Below are positions 45,743 to 59,394 of a stretch of 64,000 nt of DNA, piece by piece. The position numbers were made by a program, and so were the translations under genes. Under the pieces are notes generated by a model that saw only the letters and a list, made by a program, of their open reading frames with translations, had not been told where the DNA came from and ran no database searches. This stretch comes from Salvelinus alpinus. Its lineage: Eukaryota > Chordata > Actinopteri > Salmoniformes > Salmonidae. The DNA lies in assembly GCF_045679555.1 (NCBI RefSeq), contig NC_092094.1:10720319-10784318 (forward strand), in the 5' to 3' direction. How positions within the stretch are numbered: position 1 is the first letter of the stretch; each line of letters begins with the position of its first letter.

Positions 45743-46007
45743 CATTTGGGACTATTTTATTAATTCTAATGCTCCAGGCAAGTTCAATCAAGAGGTTGAA
45801 AAGAGGCAGACCGACATCCCAGGCCACCAAAGCAGGAGTTGGGAATGTTTAACTCTTCACATGTGGAGTAACCTCTCCACTTCTATCCATTCATCCATCC
45901 TGGTCTGGGATTTATCCGGCGTCGGGCTGGACAGTCCTGCTGGAACCTGGTCAAGCCAAAACCGGACTGCAGCTTGCTTCACATCCAGTTGAAGCAGCTG
46001 TGGTCAC

Positions 46008-46505
46008 TGACTCTGACTACTGTTAGTCAGCCTGCCTGGTGGTGGGTCAGCCCATGTCTGCCGCGACTCTGACTACTGTTAGTCAGCCTGCCTGGTGGTG
46101 GGTCAGCCCGTGTCTGCCGCGACTCTGACTACTGTTAGTCAGCCTGCCTGGTGGTGGGTCAGCCCGTGTTTGCCGCGACTCTGACTACTGTTAGTCAGCC
46201 TGCCTGGTGGTGGGTCAGCCCGTGTCTGCCGCGACTCTGACTACTGTTAGTCAGCCTGCCTGGTGGTGGGTCAGCCCGTGTCTGCCGCGACTCTGACTAC
46301 TGTTAGTCAGCCTGCCTGGTGGTGGGTCAGCCCGTGTCTGCCGCGACTCTGACTACTGTTAGTCAGCCTGCCTGGTGGTGGGTCAGCCCGTGTCTGCCGC
46401 GACTCTGACTACTGTTAGTCAGCCTGCCTGGTGGTGGGTCAGCCCGTGTCTGCCGCGACTCTGACTACTGTTAGTCAGCCTGCCTGGTGGTGGGTCAGCA
46501 CGTGT
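46008..46505 (+). repeat. 56-bp minisatellite (about 9 copies)
   Basis: The unit contains GACTCTGACTACTGTTAGTC, AGCCTGCCTGGTGGTGGGTC and AGCCCGTGTCTGCCGC. Copies are nearly identical. ACTACTGTTAGTC is itself partly palindromic. Confidence 0.93.
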
Positions 46506-46779
46506 CTGCCACCCTACCTCTATTCACAGAAACACAGAACAGTCTTTGTCACACCCTGGACATAATTGGTCCCATGTAAGTGCAGCTGTGTGGGGTTGAT
46601 GTATAGAGGTGGATAGAAGTGTGTCATGTGTCTCAGCAGAATGCTGTAACTAAATATGCACTGCATGATACCCCTGCTGCTAGCTTGTCATAAAGGCCAA
46701 AGCAGAGCTGTAAGAGAAATACACAGGCAAACACGTAATTATACTGAGGCAGGGGACTGAGAAATCGCGCCCCAATTAC

Positions 46780-47859
46780 ATGACATTCTTTTGTCTGTCA
46801 CCCCTGAGAAGGTGATTGAATGTCAAAAAGGAGACACCAGTGTTCGCAAGTGTTTTGCTTCGGTAATTTCCATTGAGGAAGCTAAAACTAAGGAGACCGC
46901 CTACTTTATGGAAGCAGGAGTTTTGATGCGGAAATGGGCAGCTCATGACACCGTAAATGACTGGAGTGAAGTGTGTCAAGTGGTTGTTCCTACACCGTTC
47001 CGGCAGCAGGTGCTGTCACTCGCCCATGACCAGGCGTGGTCTGGACATTTGGGGATCACAAAGACTTATAACCCGAGTCCTTCGACATTTTTTCTGGCCA
47101 GGTTTGAAGTCTGAGGTGGTCCGATTTTGTAAAACATGTCACGTATGTCAACTCACTGGGAAAGCGAATCAAACAGTTCCTCGAGCACCGCTCTGCCCGA
47201 TTCCTGTGGTGGGGGAACCGTTTGAAAGAGTGATAATTGATTGTGTAGGTCCATTGCCGAAAACCAGGTCAGGTAACCAGTTCTTACTAACAATAATGTG
47301 CAGTGCTACTCGATACCCAGAGGCTATTCCTCTCCGTACTATAACGGCTAAGACTGTGGTGAAGGCACTGGTGAAGTTCTTCTCTACGTTTGGACTCCCT
47401 AAAGCAATCCAAATTGATCAGGGATCCAACTTTATGTCCAAACTGTTTTCAAATGGGTTCAAGACGCTGTGTATTTCCCATCAGGTCTCCAGTCCGTATC
47501 ATCCACAGAGTCAAGGGGCTCTCGAACGCTGGTGTCAGACGCTGAAGGCAATGCTACGCAAGTATTGCATGGATACCAGTACCGATTGGGATGAGGGGGT
47601 GCCCTTTGTCCTATTTGCTATTAGGGAAACAATACAGGAGTCCTTAGGGTTCAGCCCTGCTGACCTTGTGTTTGGACACACCCCACGGGGTCCGCTGAAA
47701 GTGTTGAAGGAGCATATCTTATCTCCTACACCCAGTAGCGCCCCTAAAAATGTGTTAGATTATGTCAGTAAGATGCGGGAGAGACTGCACGCCGCATGTG
47801 CGTTAGCCCAAAAGTCTCTCTCCTCTTCGCAAAAACAGTCTTTATCACATAAACAGTCT
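46780..47859 (+). pseudogene. Ty3/Gypsy integrase, frameshifted and truncated
   Basis: Retroviral-type integrase core of a Gypsy retrotransposon. The upstream frame (46791 to about 47060) carries the H2C2-side sequence (SLAHDQAWSGHLGITK). A shift near 47060 moves to the frame with FFWPGLKSEV, CKTCHVCQ (zinc-binding Cys pair) and the DDE core: IIDCVGPLP, IQIDQGSNF and QGALERWCQTLK. No protease or RT is seen upstream. The C-terminal end is replaced at about 47860 by an inverted repeat. Confidence 0.9.
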
Positions 47860-48303
47860 TTATGTGATAAAGACCCCAGATCGAAGGCGTTCTTCCCGTG
47901 TGTGCCATGTTAACATGCTAAAAGCATATTATGTACTTGACTCTCAAGACAGCTCCTCAAGTAAGCCGGTCCAGCCCGCCATCTCCAGTGTGGCTGCGGT
48001 GGTGCTGAAGCCTGGCTGGGACCTAGTGGAGGATAAGGAGGACGGGTTGGAGTTACGCCATACGTTACAGCAGTGTGAACACTTATGTAATTCAGAGATG
48101 CTGAAGAAGTTACCCTCTCAAATGGAACATTTGGATAACGATCAAACTAAGGCTTCAGCACCACCGCAGCCACACTGGAGACGGCAGGCTGGACCGGCTT
48201 ACATGAGGAGCTGTCTGGAGAGTCACGTACATAATATGCTTTTAGCATGTTAACATGACACACACGGGAAGAACGCCTTCGATCTGGGGTCTTTATCACA
48301 TAA
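47860..48303. repeat. 151-bp inverted repeat with 142-bp spacer
   Basis: The left arm 47860-48010 and right arm 48153-48303 are reverse complements with a few differences (e.g. TTCTTCCCGTGTGTG against CACACGGGAAGAA). Both arms are the same 3' part of the Gypsy coding region in opposite orientation. Confidence 0.9.
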
Positions 48304-48476
48304 TTGGTGTCACTGCGTTTCTTTTCCACAAGATATGGTCCAGAAAAACGTGCCGACAGAGAGGAGCCAGGGATTGGCAACAAAACTACAACTTGATACC
48401 CTGGTGCAAAAGAACAGCCAACAGCCTTTTTGTCATAATGCAACTTCATGCGTTTTTGCGAAGAGAAGAGAGACAT
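48147..48476 (-). pseudogene. Inverted Gypsy integrase C-terminal fragment
   Basis: The minus-strand frame contains FAPGYQVVVLLPIPGS, ARFSGPYLVEKK and TNYVIKTPDRRRSSRVCHVN. This is the chromodomain-like integrase tail that should follow the core domain at 47.85 kb but lies in the opposite direction. Matching sequence extends to about 48510. Confidence 0.8.
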
Positions 48477-48601
48477 TTGGGCTAATGCACATGCGGCGTG
48501 CAGTCATGTCTTTTGTGTGTCAATAGGATGCAGTGTTTTGATTATTGAAATTGTTTGTAAAATTCTGTTTCGTTTGTTCCCAGGGGGGAAGGGACCTAGG
48601 G

Positions 48602-48971
48602 AGTGCTTAGGCAAGAGGCCCGCGGGCATACATATACCCGTAGTATATTCACTGTCTAGGCACACTAGGTAAGACCTGGGCGGACCACCTCCTGTATTTT
48701 GGTTAGCGCACCAGGTGGTGCTAAGTTAGGTAAGTAGTGGGTAGGCAGGTAAGGTAGGAGAGGGGGCTTTGATATTTACTTTCTTTGCTTTGGTTCCGTC
48801 CAGCCCCTTTCCCCCATATTACCGTGTGAAGGAATAAATTCCTAGTAAACGGTAAATTCTCTGCCTTTTTTCATCCTTACTCATACATACAGTCCCATAC
48901 CTCTTTCACTTCACGGGGAGTTGAGTTGTAGCAGGGTGTTGCTTTCCCGGTTCTTAGAGGCGTGCGTAACA
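48602..48971 (+). mobile_element. Probable Gypsy LTR
   Basis: A purine run (GGGGGGAAGGGA, about 48584) precedes a sequence starting TGCTTAGGCAAG and ending GTGCGTAACA (48971). It has an AATAAA at about 48832. This looks like a polypurine tract and 3' LTR; the left border is uncertain and I found no second LTR. Confidence 0.5.
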
Positions 48972-49066
48972 CTAAGATATGTATTTGGTGGATTTACAGT
49001 GACATCACAGAGGAAATGTAGAGCAGGGATAGTGATGATGATGATGGGGATTCACACTCAACAGTT

Positions 49067-49245
49067 TCCTGTGTGTATCAAGAATGGTCCATCACCCAAA
49101 GGACATCCAGCAAACTTAACACAACTATGGGAAGCATTGGAATCAACATGGGCCAGCGTCCCTGTGGAACGTTTTTCAACACCTTTCAGTTAATTCCCCG
49201 ATGAATTGAGGCTGTTCTGAGAGCAAAAGAGGGTGCAACAGGATC
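49067..49245 (+). repeat. Interspersed repeat fragment
   Basis: Contains AGAATGGTCCATCACCCAAA, AACATGGGCCAGCGTCCCTG and GAATTGAGGCTGTTCTGAGA, a common fish repeat. This copy has lost its 3' end. Confidence 0.6.
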
Positions 49246-51197
49246 TATGGCTACAAAGACTAACAATCAGTCCTGTCACTCCTCTCTGTGCACATATTTC
49301 ACCCCTGGAATTCAGTTGTCGCTTGTCAACATGAGTAGGGACTGCAAACAAGGGGGTGAGACATTGGGTCAGATGAAGAGTGATGACAGTTCACGTGAAC
49401 CAATGAGCTCACTCCATCTCCCAATGAGCTATCATGTTACCCAAGAAGTAGACACATAGTTTGGTTGAGGAACAGTACAAAATATCATCCCTGTATTGTC
49501 CCTTCACAGCACATCCCCAAACATCAGCAGACTCACACAGCTGTGGAGAGAGAGGGGAGGGAGGGAGGGCGGATGAATTAGAACACTCAGTGTGGAATGA
49601 TGCTGTATCCCAGAGAATGTGGTTTCATTAGGAATCCCAGTCATTCTCAGTAGATGTTGGTCCATTCTCAGATTCTGCTGCGACTATTTCTGTATTCAGT
49701 ACTAGAATCTTACAAATTGTTTGGGTACATAAACATTCACGTGGATCTGTCTGTTTGAATTGTTCTGTTTGAATGAATTGTTCTTAAGTATACTCAAACT
49801 GTAGCACTTTATTCATTGATATACATAAATAGTTTCCAAAGAAATTCCAGCATGGTACTTTCCAGAGCTCGGTGCTCTACTTGGGCATGTGCAGTTTGTA
49901 CCCCCCTGTTTCAAAACATTTTCTCCCTACTGAACACTACCCAGACCACACTTTAGTGGAACACCTGGGAAAGGAAGGTCCCACAGTGAAAAAAGGCTTG
50001 TTCGCTCTGTTGTCTTTGCTTTGTGACTGCCATGTAACCGTCTCTGAACGGGAGAACGTGCACAAAGCAGCCAAATATACACACTTCACTATTCCAACTT
50101 ATTGAGTATTGTGGAATCTTTCCAGAAATAACATGAAGTATTATTATTTAATGGACTGGGAGACATGTAGTACAACCAAGGCCTAATTTAAATTGATAGT
50201 AGCCTCTAATATCTTAATGGTTTAAAAAATGCACAAGAAACTGTAGCTTTAGACAAAAACGAGAAGTTTTGATTTATTTTTATTAGCTGTTCTAAGCCAA
50301 AATGTCTGGAATCGAACTGATTCTGTTCTCTGATTTCTTTCTCCTTCCCCTACTCTCCGAGACTGAAGAAAAAAACCTGCATTTCCAGTCTTCAGAAATT
50401 ACGTAGTGTGTTACCTTACTCTGTGACTGTTCTGTTCACCCTGTTCGTCTCACTCTGGACGTAATTGGCAGTGAGCTGTGAATTTACAGTAGAGGCAGCT
50501 GTCAATGACATACCCAGTCAGTATCAGTATCATATCAAAAGAGCATTTCATTGGCAGTAGTTATGAACATACGCCCATCCCATAATTCACTTCTTTCAGC
50601 ATCTGTTTATTCATCAACAACTATTCTGTTATTGTATCTGCCAATCACGTCTCTTCTCAGTGGAAGCAGACTCTCTCTGAACAGGACAACCTTCAGATAT
50701 TAAATCAGTCAATGACTTGTGAACGGAAAAGCATACATTTCTTACATCAAATAATGTTGAGTTATTATTGTGACGTGTCTTTTAAGAAATTGGGCTGCTC
50801 TGACAGATTTGACATCTCAGTTCAGAGGAGCTGTATCAGCCTGTCGTTCAGAGTCTTGGCATTAGTGAGTTGGCAAGGGTGGACTTATAATGTTACGTAA
50901 TGGACTGCACTTCACTAAATCCCTCCTGGTCTGCCTGTCTGTACAGCCCTAAATACAGATGTATTATGACTAACTAACACAGTGTTTATTGATAGATAGG
51001 GTAGTATATATGCTTTGGCAGAGATACCCAGTGTAACATTATCTCTTAAATCTCTTTTGTTATTTACATTTACAATAGGTGGTGAATTTCAGATGCTCTT
51101 TTTCCCCCTTTCCTCCCATGATGAGAACAATACATACACACCTTAGAAAAGTTGGAAAACGTCCAACACGGAGTGCCATAGACAATGTCTTCTGCAG
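49246..51197. other. No gene recognised
   Basis: Low-copy looking sequence; ORFs here are 60-80 codons with no motif. I see no exon pair with supporting splice sites. Confidence 0.4.
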
Positions 51198-52185
51198 CAC
51201 AGAGGGAGAGAAGGAAGAGGGAGGGAGGATGAGAGGGGGGAGGGAGGATGAGAGGCTAGAGGGAGGGAGGATGAGAGGGGGGAGGGAGGATGAGAGGCTA
51301 GAGGGAGGGAGGATGAGAGGCTAGAAGGAGGGAGGATGAGAGGGGGGAGGGAGGATGAGAGGCTAGAGGGAGGGAGGGAGGATGAGAGGCTAGAGGGAGG
51401 GAGGATGAGAGGGGGGAGGGAGGATGAGAGGCTAGAGGGAGGGAGGATGAGAGGGGGGAGGGAGGATGAGAGGCTAGAGGGAGGGAGGGAGGATGAGAGG
51501 CTAGAGGGGGGGAGGGAGGATGAGAGGCTAGAGGGGGGAGGGAGGATGAGGCTAGAGGGAGGGAGGGAGGATGAGAGGCTAGAGGGAGGGAGGATGAGAG
51601 GGAGGGAGGGAGGATGAGAGGCTAGAGGGAGGGAGGGAGGATGAGAGGGAGGGAGGGAGGATGAGAGGCTAGAGGGAGGGAGGGAGGGAGGAGAGGGGAG
51701 GGAGGGAGGATGAGAGGCTAGAGGGAGGGAGGGAGGATGAGAGGCTAGAGGGAGGAAGGGAGGATGAGAGGGAGGGAGGGAGGATGAGAGGGGGGAGGGA
51801 GGATGAGAGGCTAGAGGGAGGGAGGGAGGATGAGAGGGAGGGAGGGAGGATGAGAGGGAGGGAGGGAGGATGAGAGGGAGGGAGGGAGGGAGGATGAGAG
51901 GCTAGAGGGAGGATGAGATGCTAGAGGGAGGGAGGATGAGAGGCTAGAGGGAGGGAGGGAGGATGAGAGGGAGGGAGGGAGGATGAGAGGGGGGAGGGAG
52001 GATGAGAGGCTAGAGGGAGGGAGGATGAGAGGCTAGAGGGAGGGAGGGAGGATGAGAGGCTAGAGGGAGGGAGGATGAGAGGCTAGAGGGAGGGAGGGAG
52101 GATGAGAGGCTAGAGGGAGGGAGGATGAGAGGGGGGAGGGAGGGAGGGAGGATGAGAGGCTAGAGGGAGGGAGGATGAGAGGGAG
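51198..52185 (+). repeat. Nearly 1 kb of pure purine (GGGA/GGATGAGA) repeats
   Basis: Blocks of GAGGGAGGGAGGATGAGAGG alternate with GCTAGA interruptions. Long GGGAGGGAGGG runs occur on one strand only. Forward frames stay open (REDERLEGG repeats), which is a repeat artefact. Confidence 0.95.
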
Positions 52186-54240
<2,055 letters not shown>

Positions 54241-54291
54241 TTTGTGTCTGTCTGTGTCTGTGTCTGTGTCTGTGTCTGTGTCTGTGTCTAT
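54241..54291 (+). repeat. (TGTGTC)n microsatellite
   Basis: About eight hexamer units. Confidence 0.85.
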
Positions 54292-54599
54292 GTCTGCGTT
54301 GTTTGGTACAGATGACTGTGATAAGTGGTCCCTTTATAGGTCACTCTCTGTGAGAAGTGGTCACTTTTTTGCCTGAATATTCCACACTTGTGTAGAGGTT
54401 GAATTTTTTTCCCCTCTCTTTTTGTTAGCCAAATAGAACTAACTCCCTCCCTATTTTTGTTAGGTAAATAGCTACCACTCTTATCTCCCTCTCTCTGCCT
54501 TATTCCATATGCTTCTTGTCAGTCTGGTAGCTTCACTGGACACAGACGTCAATTCCACGTTGGTTCTACGTAATTTAATTAAAATGAAGTGGGATCGAT

Positions 54600-54730
54600 T
54601 AAAAGGAAGAGAGAGAGAGAGAAGGAAGAGAGAGGGAGGAGGGAAAGAGAGGGAGGAAGAGGGAGGGAGGAGGAAGGGGGAGAGCGAGGGAGGAGGAACG
54701 GCGAGAGAGGGAGGAGGAAGAGGGCGAGAA
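54600..54730 (+). repeat. GA-rich purine tract
   Basis: Mixed GAGA/GGGAGGA low-complexity sequence. Confidence 0.85.
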
Positions 54731-54794
54731 TAGAAGAATGCAAAAGAAGACAAGGGAGTTAATAAAGAGAAGATTGTCTTTAAATCTTTACAGT

Positions 54795-54972
<178 letters not shown>

Positions 54973-54979
54973 ATCGTAC

Positions 54980-56265
54980 CTGCTTGCACACTGCTCCGGC
55001 CGCCTTGCTCTTCAACACGGCGTTGGTGTAGAGGTCCTGCAGATTGTTGCTGTGGAAAACCTGGAGGCTGTCGGGTCTGAACTCTGGGTCCAACATCTTC
55101 TCCAGGTTCAGCAACTGGGCCCGAGCCTGAAATATCCTCTTGGCGTTCTTGGTGACGGTGTAGGAAAGGGCCTCGCCGTAAGGCGGGTTGTCAAATTGCC
55201 TCCTGTTGACAATCAGAGGAGTGCGGCTGGTGAGCTCGAACTCGAGACCCTTCCACAGCGGGGCCCCATCGCCCGGCGGCTGCAGTTGAGACACGCTCCC
55301 GGAGAGCACCACCAGCGAAGCCGTCCTCGTTGAGCATACCGTACTTGTCCACCACCAGGACGTTGAGGCCAACGAACAGAGGAGGCCTCCTTCCCTCGCT
55401 ATCCTCTGAGACCTTGTGGTACAGTTTGTTGCAGACGGCGCACCTCCCGGGCCCTACAAGAGTGTCTCGAAGCGGGCTCGGGCGCCCAAGCGTAGCGGAG
55501 AATGTTCTGGCCTCTCGATAGTACAGTCTCTCGTAGTAAAGCTTGAACTCGGACGGGCGGAGCTTACCGCGAACCAACTTCTCCTTGTAGCCCATGGCTC
55601 GGTGGAACGTGATTGGAGTCGTGGCCGGGCATGCTTCGGAAAGCGAGGCCGCTGCCTTGTTGGTCATGGCGCTTAGGGACACACTGACTCCCATGGAGGT
55701 GAGCCTGCCATACAGCAAGGACAGGGCATACGACTTAGCAGCCAGCGTTGCTGCTAAGCAGTGTCAGAGTCAGCCCCTCCAACCTCATGTACAGGTCGAT
55801 GGTGTCCGACACCCAGCGCTCCTGGGAAGTCAGAGACATGGCCAGCAGAGTCTCCCTGCAGCGGCGATCAGCCCATCCCGGTCTACTTCGACCTCTTCCC
55901 GGCAACATGACGAGTCCACCGGCCTCTCCGAAGTTACAGGGGTCATAACGAGTGGTCGTGACAACAAGATGAGACGTACGATATTTTTCGAGATTGTAGA
56001 ACGAACCGATGTGTTTTTCTTTTTCCAATATAGGGGGTTCACTTCATTGACAATGGGAATTGAATAGAATCTGTTTCTTCTGCTTGGAGTGATGCTGCTC
56101 TTGCTCATGCTCTGCAAAGAGTTTGGTGAACTCCGCGACAAAAACTGAGCCGGTCAAGGAGTCGGAGGCCAGCTCCCTTTTCCATTTCCCGGTATTGTTC
56201 TGAGACAGCGGAGCCAGAGCTTTCTTGCCCTCGATCACAGCCCTGGCGATGTCCCGTTGATTCAC
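54980..56265 (-). pseudogene. Large-DNA-virus-like (possibly capsid) reading frame, broken
   Basis: Minus-strand frames follow one another with at least three frameshifts: from Met 56265 to a stop at 56044; then a frame through about 56028-55735; then from about 55718 to 55325; then from about 55325 to the (CA)n tract. Recognisable pieces are RYDPCNFGEAGGLVMLPGRG, ITFHRAMGYKEKLV, a CAVCNKLYH Cys pair, and KGLEFELTSRTPLIVN. The style is that of a large structural protein truncated by the microsatellite. A major-capsid-like protein of an endogenous alloherpesvirus-type virus is my best guess, but I cannot confirm it by eye. The breaks make it non-functional here. Confidence 0.4.
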
Positions 56266-56354
56266 CTTAAGTTTCGTTCCGCGACGGGGGCCTCGAATTG
56301 ACCAAGAGAGTCTCTGATCTGTAGAGCGAGCGCCCTGAAGGGCTCGAAAGCGCA

Positions 56355-56770
56355 GTCCCAGGGAGGATGACCCAACGTTCTACGTGTACTACTCCACCAC
56401 CACGGCACTGACCCTGAGGGATGTGCTGGTTCAAGACGGTTGTTTCAGAATAGAAGGATAGTCGATCAGGTGTGTCTTTGTAACCAACAGCCCCAATAGC
56501 CTCAACCTGGATACTCCGTTGATCGACTTGGCCCCGAGTGACATCTACCGGCTGGGGATACCCAGGCATCTACAGAACGACACAGTTGCGGGACCGGTGA
56601 GGACCCCCAGGTACACCAGAGCGAGAACTACCCCCTACAGAACCAGCGCTCGCACCAGAGCCGAGACTAGAGCCGAGGCCGAGACCAGAGCCGAGGTCAG
56701 CGCCGACAATACTGTGATGATTATCAGCGAGGAAGAAAACAAGGAAGACCTCGTTGATGAAGATCATTGA
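56355..56770 (+). pseudogene. Virus-like ORF, function unknown
   Basis: A + strand segment (FYVYYSTTTALTLRDVLVQD, then a stop near 56461) is followed in another frame by CVFVTNSPNSLNLDTPLIDL and the open stretch 56519-56770. The tail is low complexity (RAETRAEAETRAEV) and ends in an acidic run (EEENKEDLVDEDH). It is divergent to the 56265 frame, with a short shared upstream region. I do not recognise the family. It overlaps the next ORF start by a few bases, a compact layout typical of viral genomes. Confidence 0.35.
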
Positions 56771-57125
56771 ATATGGGACGAGGAAGACGGCAGCTGGTTC
56801 TGGGAGTTTTACGACCGTCTCCGAGACGAAGACCCCTCAAGATGAGACAGAGACTCGGCAGCTGGGTGAGCCTACAGCATCACTGACCGAAGGTGAGACT
56901 ACAGCAGAAGCACCGACTCCAGAGGGTACAGTAACCTCCACCTCTGACAACCACCTCTTCTCGCAGCTCGGCCCTCTCTCAGACTCGGAGGCCTCGGATC
57001 CGCTCAAAGTAAAATCCGAGGGGTCTCTAGACGAGTGCATGATGTGCTATGGTGGGAGTATGAACATTGTACTGAAGCCGTGGGGACATCGGATGTCTAA
57101 ACGAGTTAAGGATAACCGAGGATAG
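56754..57125 (+). CDS. Acidic Ser/Thr-rich ORF with decayed RING-like end
   Basis: 123 codons. The N-terminal two thirds is rich in T, E, S and P. The C-terminus, ECMMCYGGSMNIVLKPWGHR then MSKRV, has the spacing of a RING finger (C-x2-C, then hydrophobic-x-P-C-G-H-x-x-C-x-x-C). Three expected Cys are W, S and V. A second, intact RING-like segment follows at 57185. They could be parts of one formerly continuous or spliced protein. If so, this is a RING ubiquitin-ligase-like viral or captured gene. The start at 56754 is the first ATG and overlaps the upstream ORF end. Confidence 0.4.
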   Translation: MMKIIEYGTRKTAAGSGSFTTVSETKTPQDETETRQLGEPTASLTEGETTAEAPTPEGTVTSTSDNHLFSQLGPLSDSEASDPLKVKSEGSLDECMMCYGGSMNIVLKPWGHRMSKRVKDNRG

Positions 57126-57184
57126 GAATAGGTGCAAAAGTTTTATATTTTTATATTTTGCAACTAAAATATCAACCTTAGCCG

Positions 57185-57320
57185 GTTTCGTAGAGGCTGT
57201 TCGAGGTGTGAGTCGGGCAAGAAGAATCACCTCACGACCTGTGGGCACATTGTGTGTAAGTGTTGCCGTGACAAGTGTCCGGTTTGTAAATATCGGATCA
57301 GAACGGGAGAACTCATTTAG
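57185..57320 (+). CDS. RING-finger segment (partial)
   Basis: The open + strand frame contains CSRC, then HLTTCGHIVCKCC and DKCPVC. This is a C3HC4-type RING arrangement with all zinc ligands visible, ending GELI and a TAG stop. No own start codon lies upstream in frame close by. CAACCTTAG just before it could be a splice acceptor, joining it to the 56754 ORF. RING fingers of this kind bind E2 enzymes. An AATAAA lies at 57408. Confidence 0.5.
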
Positions 57321-58406
57321 ATTTATTGATTGGATTTGTTGTTTGGTTTGTTTTTTGTGTTGTATATAGATGTATATAGATTGTTTTAAAAAGTTTTATA
57401 TTTTGCAAATAAAGAGATAAGAAAAATTGATTTTGTTGTTGGAGTATGATTTTACAAGCTTGTACCACTGTTGAAACTGTTGAACACTGTTGATCCAAAG
57501 GCAATTCTCACCCAAACTCATTTTAGTTAGTTTTATTTTAGCAATTTTTTTTGCACATGTTACTTTAGCCTCATTGTACTTTTACGGCCCCTGTTATAGC
57601 TTTAAGCCTGCGTTAAATCAATTCAATTATGTGTGTTATATCAATTCAATTCTATATAGATAGTGTTTTATAGTGTTGTATTACTCAAAAAAATAAGCTA
57701 AATATCTAAACACACACACACAATAACAATATACAAATAAAGACCTGTCTGTCTCAAAAATGTCAAACTGCCCCCAGAGCTACAAGCAACAACTCGGCCC
57801 GATACACATCATTGCCACATAAAAAAGGAACGTTTTTTGGGGGGGTATGTGTTCAGATAGGGACCCTAGTTCTGGGGAATGTAATTTTTTAAAAAGCAGA
57901 GGGATTCTCGATTGAAGACAAGCAAAGACCGAGACGTCCCGATGAAAATAGGATATCGGGATAGATTTAGACTTAGACCCAAACAACATCTGTGTTATCC
58001 TGAACCCTGAACCCCGGTAGAGGAAGACAGGAAGCCTTTGGGAAAAAATAAAACCATAATAAAAGTGGGTCAGTCCAGATATTCGTGGTCATTTAAAAAA
58101 ACTTAAAACTCTTTAATACTTGTGTAAGTTTTCGCGGGGGCATCAATGGAGACATCGATCGGGACATCTGTTTACAAAACATCTGAGGCTTTTCAGTAAG
58201 AAGGTACCACAAAAATATTATTTAATTACGTTTTATATATTTTTACATTTCAAAGCACATGTTATTTTTCAAGCATACATATTAGTGTTAGATTGTACAT
58301 CCTTGATTAATGCTTATTTTAGATTTTTTTTTAAACAAAGTATATTATTCTGGCCCATAATATAGACAAACAGACTGTATTGTGTGTTCAGGACACCCCA
58401 GACTTT
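57321..58406. other. No gene recognised (within the virus-like block)
   Basis: AT-rich with a poly(A) signal at 57408. Contains CTCGGCCCGATACACAT (57792), related to the motif repeated at 61.7-61.94 kb. Confidence 0.4.
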
Positions 58407-59394
58407 TTAGACCGCATATAAGGATAGGAAGGTCATCATGGAGACAGTGATCCCAGTGGAGATCAGTATCTTATTATGTGTGTAAGGGCAGGTGTTTGAG
58501 TAAACCCCCTTGTTCATAAATTCATTGTATTCCTTCATGTCCCTTTCAACTGGAAAAAAGAGAAGAGTGTAACAATTAGTTTCAAGTTGATTGCACTGCT
58601 GATTGCATTGTTGTATAAACGATACAAGGTTACATCCCACTCACTATCGTCGATAATGTCGTTGATTGGAATAAGCGAAAATTTTTGTTTTGGGGTTCCT
58701 TGAAACACCTTCATCTCCTCCATCTGGCAGTTGTCTTTGTCGTATGTACGAAAAACTCCCGGGGAGGCTGTTGTTACCAGTAAGCCCGTCTTAGTGAGCC
58801 TGTAGCTGAACGGCAAACGGGGGCCTCCACCCTGCAGCCCGATATCCGACCTCCACAGCTCGTAACCCCGACTGCATAGCAAAGAAGAGATATATCAGAG
58901 GGTAAGAAGAAGAGGAATTCCAAACAGCTCTGTCATTTGGGAATTTGGTTTTTATAATCGCAACCTCAAAGAGTTACCTTTGTACGCTATTCACGTTGTC
59001 TAACTTTATCTTGATATTCATCGCTGGCACGATCCCAGCGGTGACACTTGGCAATTTCACCTTGATTGTCCTATCTGAGGAAGGAGAATAAAATATATGA
59101 ACTGTCTTTTCTGGTTCAACATTGATGAGGGGGCTGTGACCCGTAATTCTATGAAATACTCACACGTCACTTTGAGGTCCACCGTGCAGTCGTCTAAACG
59201 ATAAATCCCGGTGGTCTGGCAGGTGGGATTCTTGATTGCTAGAGATTTCAAACCCAACGACAATTTGTAATTCTCTCCCAAGAAAGAGCTTTCTTGGTCG
59301 TTTATTGTCATCCGTATGACACTGGTCACGCTATCATAATTTTTGGGCCATATGTAGCGTAATACTCTTTACCCCTATAAACGGGCAGATCCAT
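58407..59394 (-). CDS. Four-exon gene with C-terminal membrane anchor, unknown function
   Basis: The minus-strand exons join in phase: about 59394-59164, 59074-58978, 58871-58645 and 58549-58407. Borders are GTGAGT, GTAACT and GTGAGT donors with CTCAG, TGCAG and TTCCAG acceptors. The product would be about 232 residues: a Cys-containing ectodomain-like region (NPTCQTTGIYRLDDCTVDL, KVKLPSVTAG, YELWRSDIGLQGGGP) and a C-terminal hydrophobic segment (ILISTGITVSMMTFLSLYAV). No signal peptide is visible. Exon 1 needs a one-base shift in an A-run near 59347 to link the ATG at 59394 with the rest, so this copy may be inactive. I recognise no family. Context suggests a viral membrane or virion protein; a host gene is possible. 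Confidence 0.5.

Noticed and set aside
51079-51617. Arg/Gly/Glu repeat ORFs
   Set aside because: Translation of the purine minisatellite; frame is broken by unit-length changes.
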